NCBI GenBank assembly: GCA_023384095.1
Contig: JAHDXT010000005.1
Location: forward strand, 62,001-126,000
Origin: Hyphomicrobiaceae bacterium
GTDB taxonomy: Bacteria > Pseudomonadota > Alphaproteobacteria > Rhizobiales > Hyphomicrobiaceae
Length of the DNA stretch: 64,000 nucleotides
Reading direction: 5' to 3'
Made by a program: the position numbers and the translations under genes. The notes under the pieces are model-generated. The model had not been told where the DNA came from, did no database searches, and was given only the letters and a program-made list of their open reading frames with translations. Position 1 is the first letter of the stretch. Each line of letters starts with the position of its first letter. Positions 46,393 to 55,099 of this stretch are shown here, in pieces.

Positions 46393-46846
46393 AGAGCGAA
46401 TAGCGAGTAGTGAATAGCGAATAGGGAGCATGCAGTCCCTGGAGTCTTTTCAGATCAAATGGAAACGGGGGTCAGCCGCTCACCGGCTTTGCCGACCCTC
46501 GATGACGAAACGATTCCCACTGCATACCCACACCGTCATTCCCGCGGAGGCGGGAATCCACGACACGCCGCAGATCAGGTGTGGAGAGTTGCGTGGATGG
46601 CCGCCTTCGCGGCCATGACGGAAGGAAGGGCAAAGGGACCAAGCGGAACACTGGCGTCGACGCTGATCGGGGGTCTGACCCCTTGAACCCTGCCGCCTAG
46701 CCTTCCCATTGCGGAGCGCGGCCGAAGCGGGACCTAGGGGGAACCGGGGCAAAGGAACCGTTTCGATTTCGATCGGCAAGGCCGGGCGGCGCGGCCGCGG
46801 GGCCGTCCTCGCCTGTCGGCGAGAACGGCCTGGGCACGTCAGCCCG
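46393..46846. other. Intergenic stretch with repeats, no gene seen
   Basis: Between the etfQO array and ctpA I see no coding gene. The stretch opens with imperfect copies of GCGAATAG/GCGAGTAG (46395-46424), the same type as the flanks of the livK-livH element. It then holds an 86-bp double-hairpin element and a GGGGTC-T-GACCCC palindrome (46670-46682), followed by a GC-rich stretch before ctpA. The open frames over it are short and lack support. Confidence 0.7.
46535..46620. repeat. Double-hairpin intergenic repeat
   Basis: The element starts with CGTCAT and ends with its complement ATGACG. Inside are ATTCCCGC-GGAG-GCGGGAAT (46538-46557) and ATGGCCGC-CTTC-GCGGCCAT (46597-46616), both perfect with four-base loops, and the arms ATCCACG and CGTGGAT pair as well. 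It matches the kind of short repeat beginning CGTCATTCCCGCG that is scattered through many proteobacterial genomes. Confidence 0.75.
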
Positions 46847-48205
46847 TCAGTTCGGGATGCCCTTCTTCTCCGCGGCATTGGGGAGGCCCGGAGCCTCGGT
46901 CGAGGTCGCCTCGGTCACGGTGCCGAGCAGGAGCGAGATCGCGTACTGCAACTGCTTGTCCTTCTCCGGCTCCTTGGGCACATAGGCCGACGACCCGGAC
47001 GTCTCCTTGCCCTCCTTGTCGGCCTTGAGATGGCCCCTGAGGCTCGCCTCGCCACGCGGCTTGGCCTGGTCCTTGCCCTGCAGCTCCGGCGGCAGCTCCT
47101 GCTCGATCACGATGTCCGGCTCGATGCCCTGGGCCTGGATCGAGCGGCCCGACGGCGTGTAGTAGCGTGCCGTCGTGAGGCGGATGGCGCCGTTGCTGCC
47201 GAGCGGGATGATCGTCTGAACCGAGCCCTTGCCGAAGGACCGGGTTCCGACCACAGTTCCGCGCTTGTGGTCCTGAATGGCGCCGGCGACGATCTCGGAG
47301 GCCGATGCCGAGCCGCCGTTGATCAGCACGACCACCTTCATGTCGCCGGTGATGTCGCCGTCACGGGCCTGGCTGCGCTGGGTCTCCTCCAGATTGCGGC
47401 CCTTGGTGAGCACGATGGCTCCCTTGTCCAGCAGGTCGTCGGCGACCGCCACCGCCTGGTCGAGAAGGCCGCCGGGGTTGTTGCGCAGATCGATGATGAA
47501 GCCCTTGAGCTTCCTGCCCGATTGCTTCTTCAGGCTTTCCACCGACTTCACCAGGTTGGCGTGCGTCTGCTCGTTGAAGGTGGAGATCTTCACGTAGGCG
47601 ACCTGCTCGCTCGCCTCGAGACGCGCCTTCACCGCGTTGATGCGGATGATGTCGCGCGTGATCTTGACGTCGAACGGCTCGTCGCGGCCTTTGCGCACCA
47701 CGGTCAGCGTGATCGGGGTATTGACCGGCCCGCGCATCTTCTCGACAGCCTGCTCCAGCGTCAGCCCGACGATCTGCTCGTTGTCGAGATGCGTGATCAG
47801 GTCGTTGGCCTGGACCCCTGCCTTGTGAGCCGGGGTGTCGTCGATCGGCGCCACCACCTTTACGATGCCGTTCTCCATCGTCACCTCGATGCCGAGGCCG
47901 CCGAACTCACCGCGCGTCTGCACCTGCATGTCGCGGAAGTGCTTCGGGCTCAGGTACGCCGAGTGGGGGTCGAGCGCCGCCAGCATGCCGTTGATCGCCG
48001 ACTCGATGAGCTGCGTGTCGTCCGGCTTCTCGACGTAGTCGGACCGCACGCGCTCGAGCACGTCCCCGAACAGGTCGAGCTGACGGTAGATCTCCGAGTT
48101 CGGCGAGGTGGCCGAATAGGTCTGGTTGACATTCAGCACCGTCGTCACGCCGGCAAGACCGGTCATGAGAATGAACGTCCAGAATGCGAAATCCGGTTTG
48201 CGCAT
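46847..48205 (-). CDS. ctpA: C-terminal processing peptidase, S41 family
   Basis: The 452-residue protein has an N-terminal signal or anchor (about residues 8-30), a PDZ domain (GLGIEVTMENGIVKVVAPIDDTPAHKAGVQANDLITHLD) and the S41 catalytic core with the Ser in NGGSASASEIVAGA and the Lys in TRSFGKGSVQTIIPL. These periplasmic serine proteases trim the C-termini of exported proteins and peptidoglycan enzymes. It starts 11 bases after the envC stop codon, the usual envC-ctpA pair of alphaproteobacteria. Confidence 0.95.
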   Translation of the reverse strand: MRKPDFAFWTFILMTGLAGVTTVLNVNQTYSATSPNSEIYRQLDLFGDVLERVRSDYVEKPDDTQLIESAINGMLAALDPHSAYLSPKHFRDMQVQTRGEFGGLGIEVTMENGIVKVVAPIDDTPAHKAGVQANDLITHLDNEQIVGLTLEQAVEKMRGPVNTPITLTVVRKGRDEPFDVKITRDIIRINAVKARLEASEQVAYVKISTFNEQTHANLVKSVESLKKQSGRKLKGFIIDLRNNPGGLLDQAVAVADDLLDKGAIVLTKGRNLEETQRSQARDGDITGDMKVVVLINGGSASASEIVAGAIQDHKRGTVVGTRSFGKGSVQTIIPLGSNGAIRLTTARYYTPSGRSIQAQGIEPDIVIEQELPPELQGKDQAKPRGEASLRGHLKADKEGKETSGSSAYVPKEPEKDKQLQYAISLLLGTVTEATSTEAPGLPNAAEKKGIPN

Positions 48206-48216
48206 GTTCCTGTGCC

Positions 48217-49680
48217 TTATCCCTGCACCTTCTGCTGCTGCCCGTCGTGCCACCAGGGGGTCGGGTCGATCGGGCGTCCCTCCTTGCGGAACTCGACGTA
48301 GAGAACTGGAGCGTTGTCCTGCGCTTTGCCCTTCGCAGCGACAGTCATAGTTCCGACCGGCTCGCCGGCAAGAATAAACTGGCCGAGCCGAGCATCTATA
48401 TGGGAAAGTCCCGCAAGCAGTACATGGTACCCACCTCCGGCGTTGATGATCAAGAGCTGACCGTAGCTGCGGAACTCGCCCGCGTAGACGATCCACCCGT
48501 CGCAAGGTGAGGTAATCTGGCCCCCATGCCGGGTTTCGATGACGATACCCTGCGACTTGCGGCCGTTCTGCGTCGTATCTCCGAACGAAAGGATTCTCTG
48601 CCCGTGCGCCGGCGATGGTAATTGGCCCTTGGCCAGGTGGAACGGCAGCGCAGGCTTCATCCGTCCCGGCGGGCCCGTCAGCGGACCCGTCCCCGGCGTC
48701 AGCACGATGGCCACCTGGGTGCCCTTGTCGGGCGGTTTCGGCTGGCTGGCCGGCGCGGCGCCGGCAGCCGGCGGCTTCTGGCCCGCTTCCGCCTGGGCGC
48801 CGCTGCCCGCCTTGGGCAGCTCCTGGGCGCCGCTGCCCGCCTTGGGCAGCTCCTGGGCGCCGCTGCCTGCCTTGGGCAGCTCCTGGTCGTAAGTGCCGAG
48901 ACCGGTCTTCTCGGCGACTTTCCGGTCGAGGGCGGCGATGAGATCGCCGATTTCGCGGGCCGACCGCGAGATGACGTCCGCCTCCTTGCGGATCTCCTCG
49001 AGCTCCCGGGGCTCGGCCAGCGAATGTCGTTTCTCCATCAGCATGGCCAGCCGCGTCTGGGCGTCCCTCAGCCGCGGCAATTCCGAGTCGATTTTCGCCC
49101 GCTCGGCCGTGATCTGCCCGATGAGCCCGTCGATCTCCTGCAGGTCCCCGACGAGGTCCTGGACCTGCGACTGCAGCTCAGGGACGGCGCGCGCGAGCAG
49201 CATGGCGCTGCGCACCATCTCCAGGGCATCCTCACGGCGCGTGACGATGACCGGCGGCGGGTTGCGAGCCATGCGCTGCATCGTCGCGAGCAGGTTCGCA
49301 ATCGAGGAATGGCGCTGCGCGAGCGATCCCTGGCGCAGCTCCTTTTGCGCCTCCAACTCGTCGCGGCGGGCCTCGATGCTGCTCAGCCGCGCCTCGCTCG
49401 CCTGCACGCTGCGGGCCGCCTCCTGGAGCTGGGCGCTCAGCTTCGCGCGCTCCTCGGCGGCTTGCGAGGGATCGGCTTTCGCTCCCTTGGCCCGGCGATC
49501 CGTCAGCTCGACGCGCTCGCTGCCCGGCTTCCTCTGGCCCGCTTCTCCGGGAGCCGGCTGCTGACTCATGGCCGGGCTGGCCAGCAGCAGGCTCGCACTC
49601 ACTGCAAGGCAGCAAGCGACCCGCTGGCGCCCGGCACTGCGGGACGCTCCTGCTGTCGAGTGTTGGCCTGAAGCCGGCAT
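48217..49680 (-). CDS. envC: EnvC-type murein hydrolase activator
   Basis: The 487-residue periplasmic protein has a signal peptide, a long coiled coil at about residues 65-270, a low-complexity linker with three exact copies of ELPKAGSGAQ, and a C-terminal LytM domain. The LytM active-site zinc ligands are not conserved (FGDTTQNGRKSQGI and LYVEFRK in place of HxxxD and HxH motifs), so it is an activator of amidases, not an enzyme, as in E. coli EnvC. The ATG has AGGGAAG upstream; longer in-frame starts are unlikely. It is paired with ctpA. Confidence 0.9.
   Translation of the reverse strand: MPASGQHSTAGASRSAGRQRVACCLAVSASLLLASPAMSQQPAPGEAGQRKPGSERVELTDRRAKGAKADPSQAAEERAKLSAQLQEAARSVQASEARLSSIEARRDELEAQKELRQGSLAQRHSSIANLLATMQRMARNPPPVIVTRREDALEMVRSAMLLARAVPELQSQVQDLVGDLQEIDGLIGQITAERAKIDSELPRLRDAQTRLAMLMEKRHSLAEPRELEEIRKEADVISRSAREIGDLIAALDRKVAEKTGLGTYDQELPKAGSGAQELPKAGSGAQELPKAGSGAQAEAGQKPPAAGAAPASQPKPPDKGTQVAIVLTPGTGPLTGPPGRMKPALPFHLAKGQLPSPAHGQRILSFGDTTQNGRKSQGIVIETRHGGQITSPCDGWIVYAGEFRSYGQLLIINAGGGYHVLLAGLSHIDARLGQFILAGEPVGTMTVAAKGKAQDNAPVLYVEFRKEGRPIDPTPWWHDGQQQKVQG
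48793..48882 (-). repeat. Three-copy 30-bp tandem repeat inside envC
   Basis: Three consecutive 30-base units encode ELPKAGSGAQ each, with one base change in the third. They lie between the coiled coil and the LytM domain and lengthen the linker by 30 residues. The near identity suggests a recent expansion that may vary between strains. Confidence 0.95.
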
Positions 49681-49916
49681 GCTTCCCTGTCCCGAGGCCC
49701 CGAATCCTGCTCGATCGGCGGCGCAGCCTGCCACACTGGTCACGCTGAAGGAAATCTCTACAACGATTACGGCAAATTCGGCATGCTGCGCAGCATGATA
49801 ATACACGCGAAAGGTGCGACCAATCGCGAACGTTCGACCCGCTCGCGCGTTGTATCCTCTTGGCCACGTGCCAGAGTCGCGACGCACCGTCAGGCTCGTT
49901 CGGGAGGTCGTCGACG

Positions 49917-50105
49917 ATGAATGGTGCTCTCTATTACCTTACGGCTCTTGCCGTGGCGGCCGTGCTGGGTGTCCTGCTGCTCGGCCTCTGGAACATGCTG
50001 CGCGGCAGGAGCCCCGATCTCAGCCAGAAACTGATGCGCTGGCGGGTCGGACTTCAGATCCTCGCTATCGTCATCATCATCGTCACGGTCTACCTGGCGC
50101 GATAG
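49917..50105 (+). CDS. Small two-helix membrane protein, HIG1-like
   Basis: The 62-residue protein has two membrane helices (about residues 5-23 and 41-60) joined by a loop with GLWNMLRGRSPDLSQKLMRWRVGLQ. The S-x-K-LMR-x-RV-x-LQ pattern fits the HIG1 (hypoxia-induced) domain, which in mitochondria and alphaproteobacteria associates with cytochrome oxidase. GGGAGG lies upstream of the ATG. It starts a plus-strand run with the adenosyltransferase and rhomboid genes. Confidence 0.75.
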   Translation: MNGALYYLTALAVAAVLGVLLLGLWNMLRGRSPDLSQKLMRWRVGLQILAIVIIIVTVYLAR

Positions 50106-50191
50106 CCCACCATCTGGCCCCGATGCCTTGACCCGCGCGGTTGTGGGGCTAGTTTCTCAGCAACGCAACCGGGCCCGACAAGGTGACATCC

Positions 50192-50770
50192 ATGGTCGTT
50201 CTGAACAAAATCTACACGCGCGCCGGCGACAACGGCACGACGGCGCTTGGAACCGGCCAACGCGTCCGCAAGGACAACGCCCGGGTCGCCGCTTATGGCA
50301 CGATCGACGAGACCAATGCCGTCATCGGCATGGCACGTGTGCACCTGGCCGGGAGCCAGCCCGGTCTCGATGCCAAACTGGCCAGGATTCAGAACGACTT
50401 GTTCGATCTCGGGGCAGATGTCTGCGTGCCGGCCGGCGATGCCGCGGCCGGCGAGAAGCTGCGCATCACCAGCGCGCAGGTCAAGCGTCTCGAGGAAGAG
50501 ATCGACGAGCTCAACGCCGAGCTGCAGCCGTTGCGCTCTTTCGTTCTGCCTGGCGGATCGCCGGGGGCGGCCGCGCTGCACATGGCGCGCACCGTCTGCC
50601 GGCGGGCCGAGAGGCTGTTGGTCGGGCTGGCTGCCGATTCCGGCGAGGCGGTCAGCGGTGTTGCGCTGCAGTACGTCAACCGGCTTTCCGACCTGCTGTT
50701 CGTCGCGAGCCGCTATGCGAACGACCGCGGCAGCAGCGATGTCCTCTGGGTTCCCGGACAGAACCGGTAG
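50192..50770 (+). CDS. PduO-type cob(I)alamin adenosyltransferase
   Basis: The enzyme makes adenosylcobalamin from cob(I)alamin and ATP. The 192-residue protein has the PduO fold: KIYTRAGDNGTTALGTGQRVRK as the ATP loop, YGTIDETNAVIG, FVLPGGSPGAAALHMARTVCRRAER and the C-terminal YVNRLSDLLFVASRYAN. I use the ATG three codons after a GTG, because AAGGTGA is then well spaced. No cobalamin riboswitch or mutase is in the immediate surroundings. Confidence 0.93.
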   Translation: MVVLNKIYTRAGDNGTTALGTGQRVRKDNARVAAYGTIDETNAVIGMARVHLAGSQPGLDAKLARIQNDLFDLGADVCVPAGDAAAGEKLRITSAQVKRLEEEIDELNAELQPLRSFVLPGGSPGAAALHMARTVCRRAERLLVGLAADSGEAVSGVALQYVNRLSDLLFVASRYANDRGSSDVLWVPGQNR

Positions 50771-50829
50771 ACAAGACTCGCCTCGAACGTCCAAGGTGGC
50801 CGGCGAGCAACCTGCAGGGGGACGAGCGC

Positions 50830-51525
50830 GTGTTCATCCCGATCTATGATCACAATCCGCTGCGTTCCATCCGGTTTCAGGGCGTCACGGTCGCCCTCAT
50901 CGTGGCGAACGTCGCGATCTTCGCGCTGCAGGTCGCGGGCATGCCGGCCAACGTCATCATCAGCTTCGCGATCGTACCGATCGACCTGCTCGGCCTCGGC
51001 GCGACCGTGCCGGCCGTGGTGCCGAGCGGCGACATCGCCGTGCCCGAACGCCTGACGCTGCTCTCCTACATGTTCTTTCACGGGGATATCCTGCATCTCG
51101 GCGTCAACATGCTGTTCCTGTGGGTCTTCGGCGACAACGTCGAGGACGCGCTCGGACATGTTCGCTTTTTGTTCTTCTATCTGGCCTGCGGGGTGGTGGC
51201 CGGACTGACGCATGCCCTTATGCTGCCGTCCTCGCAGTTGCCGCTGATCGGCGCGAGCGGCGCCGTTGCGGGGGTGATCGCGGCCTATCTCATGCTGCAC
51301 CCGAGGGTCAGGGTCTGGGTTCTGGTCCTGCGCTTCATTCCTATCCGCATCACGGCGGCGTTCGCCCTCGGCGCCTGGATCATCAGCCAGTTCATCATGG
51401 TGCTGCTGCCTCAGGCAGGGCCGATCGCATGGTGGGCGCACATCGGCGGCCTTGTCGCGGGCGCAATCCTGGTCGTCGTGATGCGCAGGCCGGGGGTGCG
51501 ACTTTTCGACCGCGAGATCGCTTGA
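50830..51525 (+). CDS. Rhomboid family intramembrane serine protease
   Basis: The 231-residue protein has six to seven membrane helices and the rhomboid catalytic dyad: Ser133 in GASGAVAG and His194 in WWAHIGG. HGDILHLGVNMLFLWVFGDNVED gives the His and Asn in the second helix that shape the oxyanion hole. Rhomboids cut membrane proteins within helices; the substrate is unknown. The start is GTG with AGGGGGA upstream. It follows the adenosyltransferase by 59 bases. Confidence 0.92.
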   Translation: MFIPIYDHNPLRSIRFQGVTVALIVANVAIFALQVAGMPANVIISFAIVPIDLLGLGATVPAVVPSGDIAVPERLTLLSYMFFHGDILHLGVNMLFLWVFGDNVEDALGHVRFLFFYLACGVVAGLTHALMLPSSQLPLIGASGAVAGVIAAYLMLHPRVRVWVLVLRFIPIRITAAFALGAWIISQFIMVLLPQAGPIAWWAHIGGLVAGAILVVVMRRPGVRLFDREIA

Positions 51526-51613
51526 GCTCGCGCGCCCCGCGGCGAGGACTCCCGCCGGAACGTCTGACCCGGCGGATGATTGACTTGCACAAAGCCTGAG
51601 CATACGGTGCCGT

Positions 51614-51627
51614 TTCGCACGTGCGAA
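51614..51627. promoter_or_regulatory. Perfect 14-base palindrome upstream of etfB
   Basis: TTCGCAC-GTGCGAA lies 130 bases before the etfB start. It could be an operator for a dimeric regulator of the etfBA-hbdA genes. A perfect palindrome of this length is expected a few times by chance in a window of this size, so only the position makes it of interest. Confidence 0.3.
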
Positions 51628-51756
51628 GGACTTCTGCCCACGCCGGGACGGTTCGGGAGTTGAGACAAGTCGTCCCGCAATCGGCCGTTGCGGATGCCAC
51701 GCGCGTGCTGGCTAATATGTCAGCAAGTCAGAAGGACGCTCGGGAGAGTTCGAGAC

Positions 51757-52512
51757 ATGAAGATCCTCGTGCCGGTCAAGCGCGTGGTCGACTACAACGT
51801 CAAAATCCGGGTCAAGCCGGACGGCACGGGGGTGGAGCTCGCCAACGTCAAGATGTCGATGAACCCCTTTGACGAGATCGCGGTCGAGGAGGCGATCCGG
51901 CTGAAGGAGAAGGGACTGGCGAGCGAGATCGTGGCAGTCTCGATCGGACCGGCGAAATCCCAGGAGACGATCCGCACGGCGCTGGCGATGGGCGCCGACC
52001 GCGGCATTCTCGTCGAGACGGAGGACGGCGCGGCGGTCGAGCCCCTGGCCGTGGCCAAGCTGCTCAAGGCCGTCATTGCGAGCGAGCAGCCCGGCCTCGT
52101 GATCCTCGGAAAACAGGCGATCGACGACGACTGCAACCAGACCGGCCAGATGCTGGCAGCGCTGCTCGGATGGCCGCAGGCCACATTCGCCTCCAAGCTG
52201 GTGCTCGAGGACAACGCCGCGCTGGTCACGCGCGAGGTCGACGGCGGTCTCGAGACGCTGAAGCTCAAATTGCCGGCCATCGTCACGACCGACCTGCGGC
52301 TCAACGAGCCGCGCTACGCATCGCTGCCCAACATCATGAAGGCGAAAAAGAAGCCCTTGGACATCAAGAAGGCTGCGGATCTCGGCGTCGACATCGCACC
52401 CCGGTTGCAGGTGCTGCAGACGACCGAGCCGCCGGCCCGCAAGTCGGGGGTCAAAGTGGCGAGCGTGGCGGAGCTGGTCGAAGTGCTAAAGACGGAAGCG
52501 GGGGTGATCTGA
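51757..52512 (+). CDS. etfB: Electron transfer flavoprotein beta subunit
   Basis: EtfB pairs with EtfA to carry electrons from acyl-CoA dehydrogenases to ETF-QO. The 251-residue protein starts [23 protein letters not shown], has the AMP-binding strand-loop region [30 protein letters not shown] and the [22 protein letters not shown] signature near the C-terminus. The stop codon overlaps the etfA start by one base. GGGAGAG is upstream of the ATG. Confidence 0.97.
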   Translation: MKILVPVKRVVDYNVKIRVKPDGTGVELANVKMSMNPFDEIAVEEAIRLKEKGLASEIVAVSIGPAKSQETIRTALAMGADRGILVETEDGAAVEPLAVAKLLKAVIASEQPGLVILGKQAIDDDCNQTGQMLAALLGWPQATFASKLVLEDNAALVTREVDGGLETLKLKLPAIVTTDLRLNEPRYASLPNIMKAKKKPLDIKKAADLGVDIAPRLQVLQTTEPPARKSGVKVASVAELVEVLKTEAGVI

Positions 52513-53456
52513 TGCCGTCACTTGTTGTCGCGGAGCACACGAACGACGCTCTGAACCCGGTGACTGCCAAGGCCCTCACAGCGGCAGCGGCTCTCGGCGG
52601 CGAGGTGCACGTCCTCGTCGCCGGATCGGGCTGTCGGCCGGCTGCCGAAGCGGCGGCCAGGCTCGAGGGTGTCGCCAAGGTCCTGCTCGCCGATGCACCG
52701 CATCTCGGCCCTCAGCTCGCCGAGGACATGGCGGCGCTGATCGTGCCGCTGATGGCCGGCTACGATGCCCTGGTCGGGCCCTCGACCGCGCGCGGCAAGA
52801 ACCTGCTGCCCCGGGTCGCCGCCCTGCTCGACGTGATGCAGATCTCCGACGTCACGGCGGTACAGGCGCCCCACACGTTCGAGCGGCCGATCTATGCCGG
52901 CAATGCGATCCAGACGGTCAAGGCAACCGACGCCAAAAAGGTGCTCACGGTCCGCACGGCCTCGTTCGCGGCGGCGCCCGAAGGCGGATCGGCGGCCATC
53001 GAGGCCATTTCCGTGCCCGAGCCAGCGGGGCTGTCCGCCTTCGCGCGCGCAGAGATCGCCAGGTCCGACCGGCCCGAGCTCACAGCCGCCAAGATCGTCA
53101 TCTCGGGCGGCCGCGGGATGCAGTCGGGCGAGAACTTCAAGAAGTACATCGAGCCACTGGCCGACCGGCTCGGAGCCGCCATGGGCGCGAGCCGCGCCGC
53201 GGTGGACGCCGGTTTCGTGCCCAACGACTTCCAGGTCGGGCAGACCGGCAAGGTGGTGGCGCCGGAGCTCTATATCGCCGTCGGCATATCGGGTGCGATC
53301 CAGCATCTTGCCGGCATGAAGGATTCCAAGATCATCGTCGCGATCAACAAGGACGGCGAGGCGCCGATCTTCCAGGTCGCGGACTACGGCCTCGTCGCGG
53401 ACCTGTTCCAGGCGCTGCCGGAGCTCGATGCCGAGCTGCGGAAGGCCGGCTACTGA
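52512..53456 (+). CDS. etfA: Electron transfer flavoprotein alpha subunit
   Basis: EtfA binds FAD and docks with the dehydrogenase. The 314-residue protein has the N-terminal ETF fold ([18 protein letters not shown]) and the FAD part: [53 protein letters not shown] and [36 protein letters not shown]. The order etfB-etfA-hbdA is common in Rhizobiales. Confidence 0.97.
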   Translation: MPSLVVAEHTNDALNPVTAKALTAAAALGGEVHVLVAGSGCRPAAEAAARLEGVAKVLLADAPHLGPQLAEDMAALIVPLMAGYDALVGPSTARGKNLLPRVAALLDVMQISDVTAVQAPHTFERPIYAGNAIQTVKATDAKKVLTVRTASFAAAPEGGSAAIEAISVPEPAGLSAFARAEIARSDRPELTAAKIVISGGRGMQSGENFKKYIEPLADRLGAAMGASRAAVDAGFVPNDFQVGQTGKVVAPELYIAVGISGAIQHLAGMKDSKIIVAINKDGEAPIFQVADYGLVADLFQALPELDAELRKAGY

Positions 53457-53541
53457 GCTCTCGAGTCGTGCGGGCGCCGAGGATCTGATCGAGATGAGAG
53501 CTGCTGTGGAGTCAAAACGGTCAACGTCAGGAGCAAGCACG

Positions 53542-54417
53542 GTGACCATCATGAAGGTGGGGGTAATCGGCGCCGGACAGATGGGCAGCGGAATTGCCCA
53601 CGTGGTGGCGCTCGCCGGCTACGATGTCGCCATTACGGACATCGACAAGGAGGCCGTCGACAGGGCGCTGTCGGCCATCGACAGAAACATGGAGCGTCAG
53701 GTCGGCCGTGGCCTCGTCACTGCTGCCGACAAGGCCGCCGCCCTCAAGCGGATCGGCTATGCGCACGGCTACGAGGCGCTCGCCGACTGCGACCTGGTGA
53801 TCGAGGCGGCAATCGAGGACGAGAGCGTCAAGCGCAAGATCTTCGCCGACCTGTGTCCGAAGCTCAAACCCGGCGCCATCATTGCTTCGAATACGTCCTC
53901 GATCTCGATCACCCGGCTGGCGTCCATCACGAAGCGGCCCGAACGCTTCATCGGCATGCATTTCATGAACCCGGTGCCGATCATGCAGCTCGTGGAGCTG
54001 ATCCGGGGCATAGCCACCGAGGACGACACGTTCGCGACCTCCCGTGTGTTCGTGGAGTCGCTCGGCAAGACGATCGCGGTGTCGGAGGACTTCCCGGCCT
54101 TCATCGTCAACCGCATCCTGCTGCCGATGATCAACGAGGCCGTCTATACCCTCTACGAGGGGGTCGGCACGGTGGAAGCCATCGACAAGGCGATGAAGCT
54201 CGGCGCCAACCACCCCATGGGCCCGCTGGAGCTGGCCGACTTCATCGGCCTCGATACCTGCCTGTCGGTGATGCAGGTTCTCTACGAGGGGCTGGCCGAT
54301 TCCAAGTATCGCCCATGTCCGCTGCTGGTGAAGTACGTCGAGGCCGGCTGGCTCGGCCGCAAGACGCAGCGCGGCTTCTATGATTACCGGGGCGAGAAGC
54401 CGGTCCCGACCCGCTGA
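53542..54417 (+). CDS. hbdA: 3-hydroxybutyryl-CoA dehydrogenase
   Basis: The 291-residue enzyme oxidises 3-hydroxyacyl-CoA with NAD. The Rossmann motif GAGQMGSGIAHV lies near residue 10, followed by NTSSISITRLAS and the catalytic GMHFMNPVPIMQLVELI and ADFIGLDTCL. I use a GTG start three codons before the first ATG, because AGGAG is then eight bases upstream. With etfBA and etfQO it forms a route for electrons from short-chain acyl-CoA, including aromatic or butyrate degradation intermediates. Confidence 0.95.
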   Translation: MTIMKVGVIGAGQMGSGIAHVVALAGYDVAITDIDKEAVDRALSAIDRNMERQVGRGLVTAADKAAALKRIGYAHGYEALADCDLVIEAAIEDESVKRKIFADLCPKLKPGAIIASNTSSISITRLASITKRPERFIGMHFMNPVPIMQLVELIRGIATEDDTFATSRVFVESLGKTIAVSEDFPAFIVNRILLPMINEAVYTLYEGVGTVEAIDKAMKLGANHPMGPLELADFIGLDTCLSVMQVLYEGLADSKYRPCPLLVKYVEAGWLGRKTQRGFYDYRGEKPVPTR

Positions 54418-54444
54418 CGGCTCGTCCGACTCGGTGCTCGGAGA

Positions 54445-54918
54445 TTAAAAGCTCGAGGGGTCCGTATCCGTATCGTTCTGGCTCTCGAGGGCGCGGACGA
54501 TCTCGGTCAGACCCTTGACGAAACGATCCCTCTCGGAATTCGACAGAACGGCGAGGATCTTCTCGTCGGCGCGGCGGGCGAGCGGCTCGGCCGCCTTCAG
54601 CACGCGCCATCCCTCGTCCGTGAGCCTCACGGCGTAGGCCCGAGCGTCCTCGCGCGTCCTGCGGCGCTGGAGCAGCCCCTTCTTGAGCATGCGCCGGATC
54701 ACATCCGCAAGGGTCGAGCGGTCGATGCCGGTACGCGTGACGAGATGCGTCTGGCTCAGGCCCTCATTCTGCGCCACCGTGAGCAGAATAGCGAACTGCC
54801 GTGGCGTGAGGTCCCCGTCGATCTCCTCCTGGAACACGTCGCTGGCGCGTTGACTTGCGCGATGCAGCAGATGAATAGGGGACCGATCGAGCCGGTCCGC
54901 AGATTTCTCGCGCGGCAT
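54445..54918 (-). CDS. MarR-family transcriptional regulator
   Basis: The 157-residue protein has the winged-helix MarR pattern: LTPRQFAILLTVAQNEGLSQTHLVTRTGIDRSTLADVIRRMLKKGLLQRRRTREDARAYAVRLTDEGWRVLK. Regulators of this group often respond to aromatic acids or CoA thioesters (for example BadR), which would fit the nearby etf/hbd genes and boxA. That is inference. It is convergent with hbdA, 27 bases away. Confidence 0.9.
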   Translation of the reverse strand: MPREKSADRLDRSPIHLLHRASQRASDVFQEEIDGDLTPRQFAILLTVAQNEGLSQTHLVTRTGIDRSTLADVIRRMLKKGLLQRRRTREDARAYAVRLTDEGWRVLKAAEPLARRADEKILAVLSNSERDRFVKGLTEIVRALESQNDTDTDPSSF

Positions 54919-55068
54919 CAAGCTCCGCCCCGATCTCTCTCCAGGACTCTATCGGTCCCGGGATTGGTTGCCCAAGAAGCGAATGTACTGAATACCAGCA
55001 GACGATCCGCGTCCAGATCATGATTGTTGACGCGAACGCAAAAATCAATTCAAAAATGGAACACTTCG

Positions 55069-55083
55069 TTTCACTGTGTGAAA
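55069..55083. promoter_or_regulatory. Inverted repeat between the MarR gene and ispZ paralog
   Basis: TTTCAC-TGT-GTGAAA is a perfect six-base dyad about 150 bases upstream of the MarR start, in an AT-rich patch. It could be a MarR-type operator, or part of the end of the ispZ transcript, since it lies 17 bases after that stop codon. Confidence 0.35.
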
Positions 55084-55099
55084 TGACTATGCCGAAACC

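Noticed and set aside
49681-50191. Cobalamin riboswitch before the PduO-type gene
   Set aside because: I see no B12-box-like motif or suitable structure in the upstream region.
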